Assembly: GCF_025751555.1 (NCBI RefSeq) | Contig: NZ_JAOWLB010000003.1 | Coordinates: 124,001-188,000, forward strand | Direction: 5' to 3' | Source of the DNA: Ruegeria aquimaris | Lineage (GTDB): Bacteria > Pseudomonadota > Alphaproteobacteria > Rhodobacterales > Rhodobacteraceae | DNA: 64,000 nucleotides | Part shown: positions 1-8,449 of the stretch, one piece after another | How positions within the stretch are numbered: position 1 is the stretch's first letter | How the letters are laid out: the number at the start of each line of letters is the position of its first letter | Notes under the pieces: generated by a model | What the model saw: only the letters and a program-made list of their open reading frames with translations | Told to the model about the DNA's origin: nothing | Database searches by the model: none | Position numbers and translations under genes: made by a program

Positions 1-100
1 GCGCCTCGAGCGCGCGCAACTGGTCGATCAGCGCCAGCATGTCGGCGCGGTTGCGGGCATAGGTTTCGCTTTCTTTCACAACCTGGCTGACAAAGCCCAT
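1..100 (-). CDS. Acyl-CoA carboxylase, carboxyltransferase subunit (N-terminal fragment)
   Basis: Only the first 33 codons lie in the window; the gene runs off the left edge. The translation starts MGFVSQVVKESETYARNR and continues with an ADMLALIDQLRALEA-like stretch. This resembles the N-terminus of carboxyltransferase (beta) subunits of propionyl-, methylcrotonyl- and geranyl-CoA carboxylases. A GGAG ribosome binding site lies 6-7 bases upstream of the ATG (107-110). It directly follows the AtuA-like gene on the same strand, with 13 bases between them, so the two are probably co-transcribed. The substrate cannot be told from this fragment. Confidence 0.6.
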   Translation of the reverse strand, partial: MGFVSQVVKESETYARNRADMLALIDQLRALEA

Positions 101-113
101 AGGTTTCTCCGCT

Positions 114-1877
114 TCATGCGTTCGGGATCAACCCGGCCGGGATGGCAACCGGCAGGGACAGGAGTTCCTGGGCAAAGGCCTTGCCCTGCGGGTCGTTGCG
201 CAGGCTGGCAACGCCACCGCCGCCCAGAACCGCTGTCATCACGATGTTCATCGAATGGGTTCCGGGCAAGTAATACCGGTTGACCTGGGCGGGAGATTTT
301 TCGGCGAAAAACCTCTGCACCACCCCGGGCGTAAGGGCCGCCCAGATATGGGGCATATACGCCGGGTTGCGGGCGATCACGCCGATATTGGCGCTGTCTC
401 CCTTGTCGCCGGATCGCGCCCAGGCCAGGTCCTCGAGCGGGCGTGAAACCATCTCCACCCCGTCTTCGGCGGGCTCCGGCTCTTGCAGATCCGCCAGAGC
501 AACATCCCACAGCGGCAGATCCGGCGCATCATACACCACCTCGGCCCCCTCCAGGGTAATCTTGCAGGTGAGCGCAGCCGCAGGGATCAAGCAGGAGAAC
601 AGCGCCACCACCGGCGACGGTTTCGGGCGCCCGCCCCCGGTGAAGAAATGCAGACCTGGCGGCGTGGCCAGTGCCGCGCCAACCAGTTCCTTTAGAAACA
701 GACCCACCGCCCGAGCATCGTCATGCCGGACTGCGGCCTTGAACGCGATTTCTTCGGTACCGGCATCGCCGTGTCTTCCACCAAAAGCTTCGAAACAGAC
801 CTCGCGATACTCCGGTGCGCCAAGCGCATTCAACCGCGCCCGCGCGCGGTCCAGCCCGGCCTGTGCGAAAGCGCGCGCCTTGTCACGCGCCGCACGCCCG
901 GTCATCTGGAACACCATGCCGCCGCGATATCCGTCGGCCCAGGTCACCGAGACCTTGAGCCGCCCGGTCGGCGCCTGTCCCCGTGCGCCCGAGACTCTGA
1001 CCCGTTCAGGACCATCCAGCGCGAGCGTCACTCCGGTGAAATCGCAAACCACATCCGGCAGCAGATAAGCGCGCGGATCGCCGATCTCATAGAGCATCTG
1101 CTCCCCCACCGACGCGGGCGAGACGAGGCCGGTGGTCCCCTCGGGCTTGGTCAGGATGAAACCCCCGTCCGCTGAAACCTCGGCGATCGGATAGCCGATC
1201 CGCGCGATATCCCCAGCCGCTTCCCAATCGGTGAAGTTACCGCCGGTGGACTGCGGGCCGCATTCCAGCAGGTGCCCGGCAAGCGATCCCGCCGCCAGCA
1301 GGTCGTGCGCGTGCATGTCCCAATCAAAATGATGGATACAGGCCGCCAGCGTCAGAGCGCTGTCCGCACAACGCCCGGTGATGACGATATCGGCCCCGGC
1401 CCGCAGCGCGGCCACCACCGGGCCCGCGCCGATATAGGCATTCATCGAGGCGATGCGCTCCGCAGGTGGCATCGCCGCACCGGTGAACATCTCGGTGCAA
1501 TTGGAAAACTCGGCCAGGCGCACCATCAGGTCGTCGCCCTCGACCACCGCCACCTTGAGCGACAGCCCAGCCGCAGAGATCTTCTCCCTCAGGGCCGCAG
1601 CACAGGCAGCCGGGTTGACGCCCCCGGCATTCGACAAAACCCGCACGCCTCGTGCGGCGATAGAGTGCAGGTTCCGGCCCATCGCCTCGGTCACGAAATC
1701 ACTAGCGTATCCCTGCGCGGGGTCCTTCAGCCGCGCCCGCGCCATGATCGACATGGTGATCTCGGCCAGGTAGTCGTAAACCAGCACATCGACCCCGGCG
1801 TCGAGAAGTTGCGCCGTGGCATGCGGCGCCTCGCCCCAGAAGCCGCTGGCCCCGCCAATCCTCAGCACAGCTGTCAC
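114..1877 (-). CDS. atuA: AtuA-like (DUF1446) acyclic terpene utilization family protein
   Basis: About 587 residues. The main part matches the DUF1446/AtuA family (IGGASGFWGEAP near the start, GGVNPAACA, ITGRCADSALTLA). The C-terminal 100 residues form the AtuA-like ferredoxin-fold domain, with LEDLAWARSGDKGDSANIG. AtuA-type proteins occur in citronellol/geranyl-CoA and related branched acyl-CoA catabolism gene clusters, but their reaction is not firmly established. I place the start at the GTG at 1877, which has AAAGGACG just upstream. An in-frame ATG at 1898 is possible, and longer extensions would run into the divergent tetR promoter. The carboxylase gene downstream and the acyl-CoA dehydrogenase across the divergent promoter fit a branched-chain acyl-CoA pathway. 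Confidence 0.8.
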   Translation of the reverse strand: MTAVLRIGGASGFWGEAPHATAQLLDAGVDVLVYDYLAEITMSIMARARLKDPAQGYASDFVTEAMGRNLHSIAARGVRVLSNAGGVNPAACAAALREKISAAGLSLKVAVVEGDDLMVRLAEFSNCTEMFTGAAMPPAERIASMNAYIGAGPVVAALRAGADIVITGRCADSALTLAACIHHFDWDMHAHDLLAAGSLAGHLLECGPQSTGGNFTDWEAAGDIARIGYPIAEVSADGGFILTKPEGTTGLVSPASVGEQMLYEIGDPRAYLLPDVVCDFTGVTLALDGPERVRVSGARGQAPTGRLKVSVTWADGYRGGMVFQMTGRAARDKARAFAQAGLDRARARLNALGAPEYREVCFEAFGGRHGDAGTEEIAFKAAVRHDDARAVGLFLKELVGAALATPPGLHFFTGGGRPKPSPVVALFSCLIPAAALTCKITLEGAEVVYDAPDLPLWDVALADLQEPEPAEDGVEMVSRPLEDLAWARSGDKGDSANIGVIARNPAYMPHIWAALTPGVVQRFFAEKSPAQVNRYYLPGTHSMNIVMTAVLGGGGVASLRNDPQGKAFAQELLSLPVAIPAGLIPNA

Positions 1878-1913
1878 GCCACGTCCTTTCCCGGTCATCC
1901 CAATGGACACTTT

Positions 1914-1931
1914 ACAGACCGTTCGTTCTGT
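1914..1931. promoter_or_regulatory. Probable TetR operator between divergent genes
   Basis: The 18 bases ACAGACCGTTCGTTCTGT form an imperfect palindrome: ACAGA and TCTGT arms around a CCGTTCG core. They lie in the 86-base gap between the AtuA-like gene and the tetR gene. GACCGTTCGxTC-type palindromes are typical TetR-family operators. That the adjacent TetR binds here is inferred from position and shape. Confidence 0.5.
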
Positions 1932-1963
1932 TTTTAAGCTGCCTCCGACCGAAGCCCTGGTCA

Positions 1964-2620
1964 ATGGAAAAACCCGTGACGTGGCGGAACATGAGCGACA
2001 ACGACAAACCCACCCCGCAAGATCAGCGCTCGAAGGCGATGCAGGCCCGGATCATCCGAGCGTCGATCACCTGCCTCGACCGGCTCGGCTATGCCGAAAC
2101 CACCTTTGCCCGCATCCAGGCCAAGGCGGGCGTGTCGCGCGGGGCGATCACCCACCACTTTCCAACCCGGCAGGCATTGGTCGCGGCCACAGCGATGGAA
2201 CTGCTGGCCAAGGCATTGGGACCCGTCGAACGCCGCGCCGCCAATGCCGATCAGCCCGAACCGGTGCGCGCATTGATCACCCGCGCCTGGGGTCAGGTGG
2301 TGAACTCGGCCGGCGGGCGGGCGATGGTGGAAATCCTCGTGGCCTGCCGGACCGACAAGGAGCTTTATCACCTGCTGGAGCAACGCCTGCACGACTGGGA
2401 CGCGCAAAGCCGCGCCTCGATCAACCGGGCCTATCGCGGATCGGGTGCTGATCCGGACGACGCGGAACTCTTGTGGAGCATGACGCGGAACTTCCTGCGC
2501 GGCCTGGTCCTGCATGACAAGTTTGTATCGGATCCCGCCTACCTCGCGCGCATGGTGGATCGGTTCGCAGGCCTGATAGAAACCCAACTGATCCCCCTGC
2601 CCGCAAAGGACATGCCATGA
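1964..2620 (+). CDS. TetR family transcriptional regulator
   Basis: 218 residues. The N-terminal helix-turn-helix is clear, with ETTFARIQAKAGVSRGAITHH at about residues 45-66 preceded by ARIIRASITCLDRLG. The ligand-binding half has no family I can name. The start could also be the internal ATG at 1991 (MSDNDKPTP); neither has a strong ribosome binding site. It overlaps the following acyl-CoA dehydrogenase by ATGA (2617-2620), so the two are translationally coupled. It is divergent from the AtuA-like/carboxylase genes with a palindrome between. It probably represses both transcripts and responds to an acyl-CoA or pathway acid. Confidence 0.88.
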   Translation: MEKPVTWRNMSDNDKPTPQDQRSKAMQARIIRASITCLDRLGYAETTFARIQAKAGVSRGAITHHFPTRQALVAATAMELLAKALGPVERRAANADQPEPVRALITRAWGQVVNSAGGRAMVEILVACRTDKELYHLLEQRLHDWDAQSRASINRAYRGSGADPDDAELLWSMTRNFLRGLVLHDKFVSDPAYLARMVDRFAGLIETQLIPLPAKDMP

Positions 2621-3774
2621 CCTGCCCCTCTCCCTTCATGACCCCCGAACGCGAGGCCTATCGCAGCACGCTCAAGCGGTTCTTCGACACAGAGGTGAAA
2701 CCCCATGTCGAAGATTGGGAGGCCGCGCAGGCCGTCCCCTGGAGCTTGCACCAAAAGCTTGGGGAGATGGGCGTGTTTGGCTTTGGCGTGCCCGAGGAAT
2801 ACGGCGGACTGGGGTTCGACGATGCATTCATGCGGGCCGACTATGCCGAATTGGCCTTTGGCTGTGGCGCCTCTGGCGTTGCGGCGGCGGTGGGCGGGCG
2901 GTCGATCTCGATCGGACCGATGGTCCGGTTCGCCCCCGAAGAGTTCCGTCGCACCATCCTGCCCGAGATCGTACAGGGGCGGATGAACTCGGCGCTGGCG
3001 ATCACCGAGCCAGGCGGCGGATCGGACGTGGCCAGCCTGACCACGCGGGCTGAACGAGTGGCAGATGGATGGGTATTGAACGGGGCCAAGGCCTATATCA
3101 CCGGGGGCATGGACGCCCAATGGTTCGTGGTGGGCGCCCGCACCGGGAGGCCGGGCCTTGCCGGTATCTCGCTCTTCCTGATCGAGGCGGGCACGCCCGG
3201 TTTCACCCGCACCCCGTTAGGCGGCAAGATGGGCTGGCACTGTTCGACGCAGGCCATGCTGCATTTCGACGATTGCCGCGTCCCCGCCGAGGCGCTGATC
3301 GGACCGGAGAACAAGGGTTTCATCGCGATCATGAACAACTTCAACTACGAACGCCTCGCCATGATCGCCGGCGGCTTGGGCATGATGCGGGTCTGCTATG
3401 ACGCCGCGCTGGATTGGGCGCGCCAACGCAAGACCTTTGGCAAGCGGCTGATCGAACACCAGGTGATCGCCCACAAGTTCGCCGAGATGTCGGCGCGTAT
3501 CGACATGACCGAGGCCTATCTGGAACGCATCTGCTGGGCGATAAACCAGGGTCTGATGCCCAGCGCCGAGATTGCGAAGGCCAAGGTACAGTCGACCAAG
3601 GCGCTGGAATTCGTGGCGTCAGAGGGCATGCAGATCTTTGGCGGTGCCGGGTATCTCGTCGGTAATCCGGTGGAACGGGTCTGGCGCGAGGTCAAGGTGA
3701 TGGCAATCGGCGGCGGTTCCGAAGAGATCATGCGCGATCTCGCCGTGCGCCAGATGGGGCTGGCGGGGCAATAG
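2617..3774 (+). CDS. Acyl-CoA dehydrogenase
   Basis: 385 residues, full family length. Family marks in order: EEYGGLGFDD near residue 65, the FAD-binding ALAITEPGGGSD near residue 125, RKTFGKRLIEHQVIAHKFAEM in the C-terminal helical domain, QIFGGAGY, and the C-terminal GGGSEEIMRD. The Glu in GGGSEEI is at the position of the catalytic base in medium- and short-chain dehydrogenases. It oxidises an acyl-CoA thioester to the 2-enoyl-CoA and passes electrons to ETF. Its coupling to tetR and its position opposite the AtuA-like and carboxylase genes suggest an isovaleryl/citronellyl-like branched substrate. That is inference. Confidence 0.9.
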   Translation: MTCPSPFMTPEREAYRSTLKRFFDTEVKPHVEDWEAAQAVPWSLHQKLGEMGVFGFGVPEEYGGLGFDDAFMRADYAELAFGCGASGVAAAVGGRSISIGPMVRFAPEEFRRTILPEIVQGRMNSALAITEPGGGSDVASLTTRAERVADGWVLNGAKAYITGGMDAQWFVVGARTGRPGLAGISLFLIEAGTPGFTRTPLGGKMGWHCSTQAMLHFDDCRVPAEALIGPENKGFIAIMNNFNYERLAMIAGGLGMMRVCYDAALDWARQRKTFGKRLIEHQVIAHKFAEMSARIDMTEAYLERICWAINQGLMPSAEIAKAKVQSTKALEFVASEGMQIFGGAGYLVGNPVERVWREVKVMAIGGGSEEIMRDLAVRQMGLAGQ

Positions 3775-3791
3775 CCGCCCCGGCGCTTTGG

Positions 3792-3809
3792 GCGCGGCGA
3801 CCGCCGCGC
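3792..3809 (+). terminator. GC-rich hairpin after the acyl-CoA dehydrogenase gene
   Basis: GCGCGGCG and CGCCGCGC are perfect arms separated by two bases, 18 bases after the stop codon at 3774. No T-run follows. It could be a terminator or an mRNA-end stabiliser, but in such GC-rich DNA chance is also possible. The rest of the gap to 3942 shows nothing recognisable. Confidence 0.25.
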
Positions 3810-3942
3810 GGAGGCACATCGCGACCCCGTGGCCGCCACGCGGCAATAGCCCCGGACATGAGCGCGCACCCCAACTGAAAAACGCCAATCCCGAAATACG
3901 CCCGGTTACACTGCCGCAACAACCATCCAAAGCCGAAGCCAG

Positions 3943-4728
3943 ATGCCTCGTCGGAAAACCGGAACAGATCTTCCCGCACCGTTCTTGCAACGATTGGTCA
4001 TACTGGAGGACAAGCTGGTGGAAAGGTCGGGCTATCCCTTTGACCTGCCCTGGGTGACCGGGCAAAGCTTCGAGCTTCGCTTCACGACCCCCGTTACCAT
4101 AATCTTTGGCGAAAACGGCACAGGAAAATCCACCCTGATCGAAGCGATAGCGGCGCTGAGCGGTTATGACGAGGCGGGCGGCGGCAAAGGCTATCGTCCG
4201 GTGGATCATTCGAACGCCATCGACAAGAGCGGAGCGGAACTCGCCGAAGTGCTCAGGGCCGGGTGGTTGCCAAAGGTCACGAACGGGTGGTTCTTCAAGG
4301 CGGAATCGTTCTTTTCGGTGGCACGGTACTTGGACGCCGCCGCCCGCGAAAGCGGCGCCGCAGCGCCCGATTTCCTGTCCTGGAGCCATGGAGAGGGATT
4401 TATCCGGTTCTTCGAAGAGCGAATGTCACGGCAGGGCATTTACTTCATGGACGAACCGGAAAGCGCCCTTTCCCCGAAACGGCAACTGGAATTGCTGCGG
4501 ATTCTGCATCGCATTCAGGCTCAGGCCAGTACACAGGTGATCATGGCGACACATTCACCGATCCTGATGGCTCTGCCGAACGCGCGCGTGCTGGAGATTA
4601 CCCGACACGGGATCGCCGATGTCGACTACCGGAACACGCAGCATTTCAAACTATATCAATCATTTACAGAGAATCCCGAAGAGTTTATTGCCGAGGCCGT
4701 CCTGAACACGGATCACGCCCGGATCTGA
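3943..4728 (+). CDS. AAA/ABC-type ATPase (predicted ATPase, stand-alone)
   Basis: 261 residues with a complete ABC-like ATPase core. The Walker A motif GENGTGKST is at about residues 56-64. A signature-like LSWSHGEG lies near residue 145-151, and Walker B GIYFMDEPESAL near 165-176. The switch histidine motif MATHSP is near 201-206. This is the small single-domain ATPase family related to COG3910, not a transporter subunit with a partner permease. No nuclease or toxin domain is fused and no partner gene is adjacent. The ribosome binding site is poor, so the start is uncertain. Its biological role is unknown. Confidence 0.8.
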   Translation: MPRRKTGTDLPAPFLQRLVILEDKLVERSGYPFDLPWVTGQSFELRFTTPVTIIFGENGTGKSTLIEAIAALSGYDEAGGGKGYRPVDHSNAIDKSGAELAEVLRAGWLPKVTNGWFFKAESFFSVARYLDAAARESGAAAPDFLSWSHGEGFIRFFEERMSRQGIYFMDEPESALSPKRQLELLRILHRIQAQASTQVIMATHSPILMALPNARVLEITRHGIADVDYRNTQHFKLYQSFTENPEEFIAEAVLNTDHARI

Positions 4729-4759
4729 TGCGCGATCCGGGCATGGTTCACTCGGGCAT

Positions 4760-4774
4760 GCGGGAGGAACCCGC
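4760..4774. terminator. Short hairpin between convergent genes
   Basis: GCGGG and CCCGC arms around an AGGAA loop lie between the convergent ATPase gene (stop 4728) and the ABC exporter gene (stop 4782). A weak bidirectional terminator is possible. There is no U-tract. Confidence 0.22.
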
Positions 4775-4781
4775 CCCTCTG

Positions 4782-7700
4782 TCAATTCGACACGTAGCCC
4801 GCCACCACCTGCAACAATTTGAACGCGGTCGCGGCATCGTTTTCGACCACGGCAAGGAACTCCTCCTCGCCGATGCGCAGACAGGTGATGTCGGTTTCAG
4901 CCACCATGCTAAGCGCGCGCGGCACCTTGCGGATCAGCCCCAGTTCCCCCACCAGTCGGCCCGGCCCGACGGTAGCGATCAGCTGATCCTCTTCACCTTC
5001 GCGGGGGAGATAAAGACCGGCCTCGCCCTCGATCATCATATAGGCACCGTCGGTCGGTTCGTCGTCCTTTAGGAACACCGCTTCGCCCGCCTTGGCGCTG
5101 TACCAGCGTGCGCCAAAGGCCAGCAGCCGCAGCTGCCGCCGGTCGAGACCGGAGAACAGCGGCGTCTGTTCCAGCGCCCGCAGCTTGCGGGTCAGATCAG
5201 CCGAGGCCACGCTGTCTTCTTCCTGCTTTTGCGGAACCTCTTCCGTCACGATCCTGCCCCTTTGCACTTCGATGAAGAAATCGAAGACCGCGGGGTTCTG
5301 GAACCCGTCGTTCAGATAGATAATCGTGGTCTCCGGCAAGAGTGCGCGCAGGTTGCGATAAACCGCGATCTGGGTCTGCATGTCGTAACTGGCCAGGGCC
5401 TGGTCCAGCACCAGGATATCGGGGCGCTTGATCGTCGCGCGGGTAAAGGCAAGCGGCTCGGCGAAGATCGCCGGAACATTCTGCCCGCCCAAGGCCACCG
5501 GCACATCATAGATCAGCTGAATCACCATCGGCTCCACGCCATGGTCGGTCAGCACGTCCGCAATCAGCTTGCGCAACTCTTCCGCCCTGGCGCCCCCCAC
5601 TTCGCTGACCTTGCCGAACAGAGCGTTTTCCAGCACGTTCAGGCCAGGTGCAAAAGCGTCCGGCTCCAGTGGCGAGAACACATCGTCAAGGCTGTTCATC
5701 AGCTGGGCGGAGTGGGTCTTGCGCAGTTCGAGAATTCGCTGCTTGATCTCATCCGAAAAGGCCGGGCCGATCTGATCGGCCGATATCCGGAACGGCACCG
5801 CCAGCAAACTGGCGAGTTGGGAATCGTCCAGCGCCTTGGCGCCATCGGATCGTGTTTTTTCCACCAAGGTCAGGGCCGTCTCATAGGTCCGGGCCTCAAG
5901 GTTCAGCTTGCGGAACAGCGGATGGTCTGTCCCGTCAATACCAAAGATCTGGCGCAGCATGTCGATGACATCCTGCGTCAGACCCACAAGCGTCTCGTCC
6001 AGACCGATATCCCGGATCTGGGCCAGAAAATCGGTCTGCCCGGCCAGAACCTCGGGTGTGAAGGGTTCTCGCGGGGTGGCAAACAACAGGTTCTCGGCCA
6101 CCGGCAAGGCCGGGTTGTACTGATCGGGGTCAAAGAGATAGGCCTGTCCCGCCAATCCCGCTCTCTCAACCGCCTCCTGCACGACCGGGCGCAGCGCGAC
6201 CAGCCGGGCCGCGAGGTCGGGGTGATCTTTCTCCAGAAAGATCTGCTCGGCCCCGCGCCGGAACAGCGCCGCCCCTGACCCGAGGCCCTCGACCAGCTTC
6301 AGCCACCACTCTCGCAACCTCGCGGCATCGTCGAACCCCGCCAGCCCTGGCTCCAGCCATTCGCTGTGATAGGCATCGGGACTGTTACCTGCCCGCAGGG
6401 TCTCGTCATGAAAATGCGGATCCTCGGAATCGCTCTGGGGCCGCACCCGCATGGGCATCATCACGTTGTCGCCAAAGGTCCCCTGAAACAGGATCGGACG
6501 CGAGGTGGCATGTCCGATACGCGATGCAACCACCATCTGGTGAAGGTCAGAAAGGTTGTTTTCGCCGATCAGAACCTTGCCGCTGGCTGGCAGAACTTCC
6601 CGCGTCAGCAGTTCCGACAAGGCCCGCCGGTCCTGTTCGCTGGGCGCCGCGATTCCGATCACCTTGCCGCCGGGCAAGGTGACATCCAGATCGTCCAGCA
6701 CCAGATTGCCGTCGCCATCACGAACGGAAACCTTGTCCAGCGCGATATCCCCCGTCAGGCGCGGACGCTCCTCGGGAAAGCCATGAAACTTCTCCTCGTC
6801 CACCATGCCGGGCGGGGCAAAGCGATCCAGAATGACATCCCAGCGCAAGGACATGTCCTGCGCCTGGTTGTAATAGGCCAGCAGTTCCTTCCAAGGGCTC
6901 GACAGATCCTTGTAAGCAGCCAGAGCCGCAACCAGAGCCCCCAGCGACACCTGCCCCTGCAACACCAGAAAGCCGCCGATCGAATAGAAGAAGAAAGGTG
7001 TCAGCTGACCAATGAAGTTGTTCACGAATTTCATGAAGAACTTCTTTTGGTAGATATCGAAGCGGATCAGGTACAGGCGGCCAAGCTGATAGCTGAGCAT
7101 GGTCATCCGCCATGGCCAACCGGCATTGGCCCGCAGCGTTGCGGCACCCGAGGCGTTTTCGCCGATCTGGGCGGCCAGCACCCGGACTTCTTGAATACGC
7201 TTCTTGTTGAGCAGGTTGATCTGGCGCTGCATGCGCGGGATCAGCCAGGCCTGTAACGGGATCAGCGCAACGGCGGCCACCCCGAACCAGAAACTTTGCA
7301 GGAAGAGGAACGACAGAATCGTGATCATCTGGCCAGCTTGCAGAACCGGCTGGCTGATCATGTCCCCCATCAAACCGCCCATCGGCTCGCTTTCGGCGGT
7401 GACCATCGACACCAGTTCCCCCTGGCTGACACGCTCGAAATAGGGCTGAGGGAACCTGAGAATACGGGTGATCAAAAGATACCGGAAGCGGCGCAGCATC
7501 CGTTCGGACATCACGCCTTTCATCGTGTTGATCTTCATCTTCATCAGCCCGTGGGCCAACACCGCTATCAGGAATGCCGCGCACAGGATGGCAAGATAGG
7601 TCACCTGATCGAATGTATAGCCCCAGACCTCGATCGTGGGAGAGGCCGCGCCGATGGCATCGTTGATAATCCGCTTGGGCAGTTCCAGCGTCAGGTACAG

Positions 7701-7853
7701 AAGCGGAAACAAGGTCGATGTCACGGCCAACAGAATCAATTGGTCGCGCTTTGAATGCTTCCATATAAACTGGAACAATGTACGTTCTATGGCTCCGCCC
7801 CCCAGAAAGCGTCGCAAAAATTGGTCGCGGCAGGGCGCTGCCACCGCAAGCAT
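4782..7853 (-). CDS. ABC exporter-like membrane protein with degenerate ATPase domain and C-terminal cyclic-nucleotide-binding domain
   Basis: About 1023 residues. Residues 35-330 form an ABC exporter membrane domain with about six helices (RFPQPYFERVSQGELVSMV is the usual intracellular loop). A nucleotide-binding fold begins near 370. At the Walker A position it reads GIAAPSEQDRRALSELL, so the GxxGxGKS/T loop and its lysine are absent. The Q-loop region PILFQGTFGDNV (453-463) is kept. About 290 residues are inserted before the second half, where the signature is replaced by LGGQNVPAIFAEPLAF and Walker B ends ILVLDQ instead of ILDE. Residues 905-1020 are a cyclic-nucleotide-binding (Crp-like) domain. 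It probably does not hydrolyse ATP normally. The start is uncertain: the region aligning with family N-termini has ATA (IERTLFQF), so an upstream ATG or a downstream TTG must be used. Confidence 0.85.
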   Translation of the reverse strand: MLAVAAPCRDQFLRRFLGGGAIERTLFQFIWKHSKRDQLILLAVTSTLFPLLYLTLELPKRIINDAIGAASPTIEVWGYTFDQVTYLAILCAAFLIAVLAHGLMKMKINTMKGVMSERMLRRFRYLLITRILRFPQPYFERVSQGELVSMVTAESEPMGGLMGDMISQPVLQAGQMITILSFLFLQSFWFGVAAVALIPLQAWLIPRMQRQINLLNKKRIQEVRVLAAQIGENASGAATLRANAGWPWRMTMLSYQLGRLYLIRFDIYQKKFFMKFVNNFIGQLTPFFFYSIGGFLVLQGQVSLGALVAALAAYKDLSSPWKELLAYYNQAQDMSLRWDVILDRFAPPGMVDEEKFHGFPEERPRLTGDIALDKVSVRDGDGNLVLDDLDVTLPGGKVIGIAAPSEQDRRALSELLTREVLPASGKVLIGENNLSDLHQMVVASRIGHATSRPILFQGTFGDNVMMPMRVRPQSDSEDPHFHDETLRAGNSPDAYHSEWLEPGLAGFDDAARLREWWLKLVEGLGSGAALFRRGAEQIFLEKDHPDLAARLVALRPVVQEAVERAGLAGQAYLFDPDQYNPALPVAENLLFATPREPFTPEVLAGQTDFLAQIRDIGLDETLVGLTQDVIDMLRQIFGIDGTDHPLFRKLNLEARTYETALTLVEKTRSDGAKALDDSQLASLLAVPFRISADQIGPAFSDEIKQRILELRKTHSAQLMNSLDDVFSPLEPDAFAPGLNVLENALFGKVSEVGGARAEELRKLIADVLTDHGVEPMVIQLIYDVPVALGGQNVPAIFAEPLAFTRATIKRPDILVLDQALASYDMQTQIAVYRNLRALLPETTIIYLNDGFQNPAVFDFFIEVQRGRIVTEEVPQKQEEDSVASADLTRKLRALEQTPLFSGLDRRQLRLLAFGARWYSAKAGEAVFLKDDEPTDGAYMMIEGEAGLYLPREGEEDQLIATVGPGRLVGELGLIRKVPRALSMVAETDITCLRIGEEEFLAVVENDAATAFKLLQVVAGYVSN

Positions 7854-7980
7854 CTCACAAGGCTAGCGCGCCAGCCAATGGACTTGCAACGGATTTCACG
7901 GTGAAAAAAGCCCCTTGCAGTGTGAACGAGTTCATTTTGCAGCGCGGGATTATTGCGCTAAGCTTCTGCTTGGGGATGAA

Positions 7981-8385
7981 ATGGAGGACGCTCTGTTGCC
8001 AGTAACGATCGGCACGGTTTTCTTGTTGCTTGGCCTTTTGCAGGTCAAGCACATGTTTGCCGACTTCTTTCTGCAAACGCCCAAGATGCTGTCCGGGCGG
8101 TGCAGTTACTGGCACATGGGCCGAGCGCAGCACGCATCGGTACATGCCATTGGATCGATTATCGTTTTTATCATAATGGGGGCGCCGCTTGGCTTCCTCG
8201 GGCTGATCGTTGCGCTGGAATGGCTGGCGCATTTCCACATTGATTTCGGCAAGGGCTTCTACTCGGACCGCAAGGCGCTGCAACCCAATCAGGCAAAGTA
8301 CTGGCATGCGATGGGATTTGACCAATTCCTGCACCAGTTGACCTATCTCGCGATGGCCTGGGCCTGGAGCAGTTTCGCGCATTGA
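7981..8385 (+). CDS. DUF3307 family membrane protein
   Basis: 134 residues starting MEDALLPVTIGTVFLLLG, with a GGGGATGAA ribosome binding site before the ATG at 7981. It has three or four hydrophobic segments and the conserved polar motifs of DUF3307 proteins: QVKHMFADFFLQT near the start, HASVHAIGS, EWLAHFHIDFGKG, and HAMGFDQFLHQLTY near the end. Histidines and aspartates lie within membrane segments. Function is unknown. It is divergent from the ABC exporter gene and convergent with the cyclase gene, so it is probably its own transcription unit. Confidence 0.8.
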   Translation: MEDALLPVTIGTVFLLLGLLQVKHMFADFFLQTPKMLSGRCSYWHMGRAQHASVHAIGSIIVFIIMGAPLGFLGLIVALEWLAHFHIDFGKGFYSDRKALQPNQAKYWHAMGFDQFLHQLTYLAMAWAWSSFAH

Positions 8386-8449
8386 CCCAGCGCCATCCGC
8401 CCTTCCGCCAAACATCCGGCCCGGAGCAGCCGACCATGACCTTGAACGT

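Noticed and set aside
3943-4728. Stand-alone ATPase as part of an OLD-type or other antiphage defence system
   Set aside because: No TOPRIM, nuclease or toxin domain is fused or adjacent. Similar small ATPases are widespread in bacteria, so a defence role is not supported.
7790-7806. ATA as the start codon of the ABC/cNMP gene, aligned with family N-termini
   Set aside because: ATA starts are very rare, and GGAG lies too close to it. The upstream ATG at 7853 or a downstream TTG is more likely. Left as uncertain rather than claimed.
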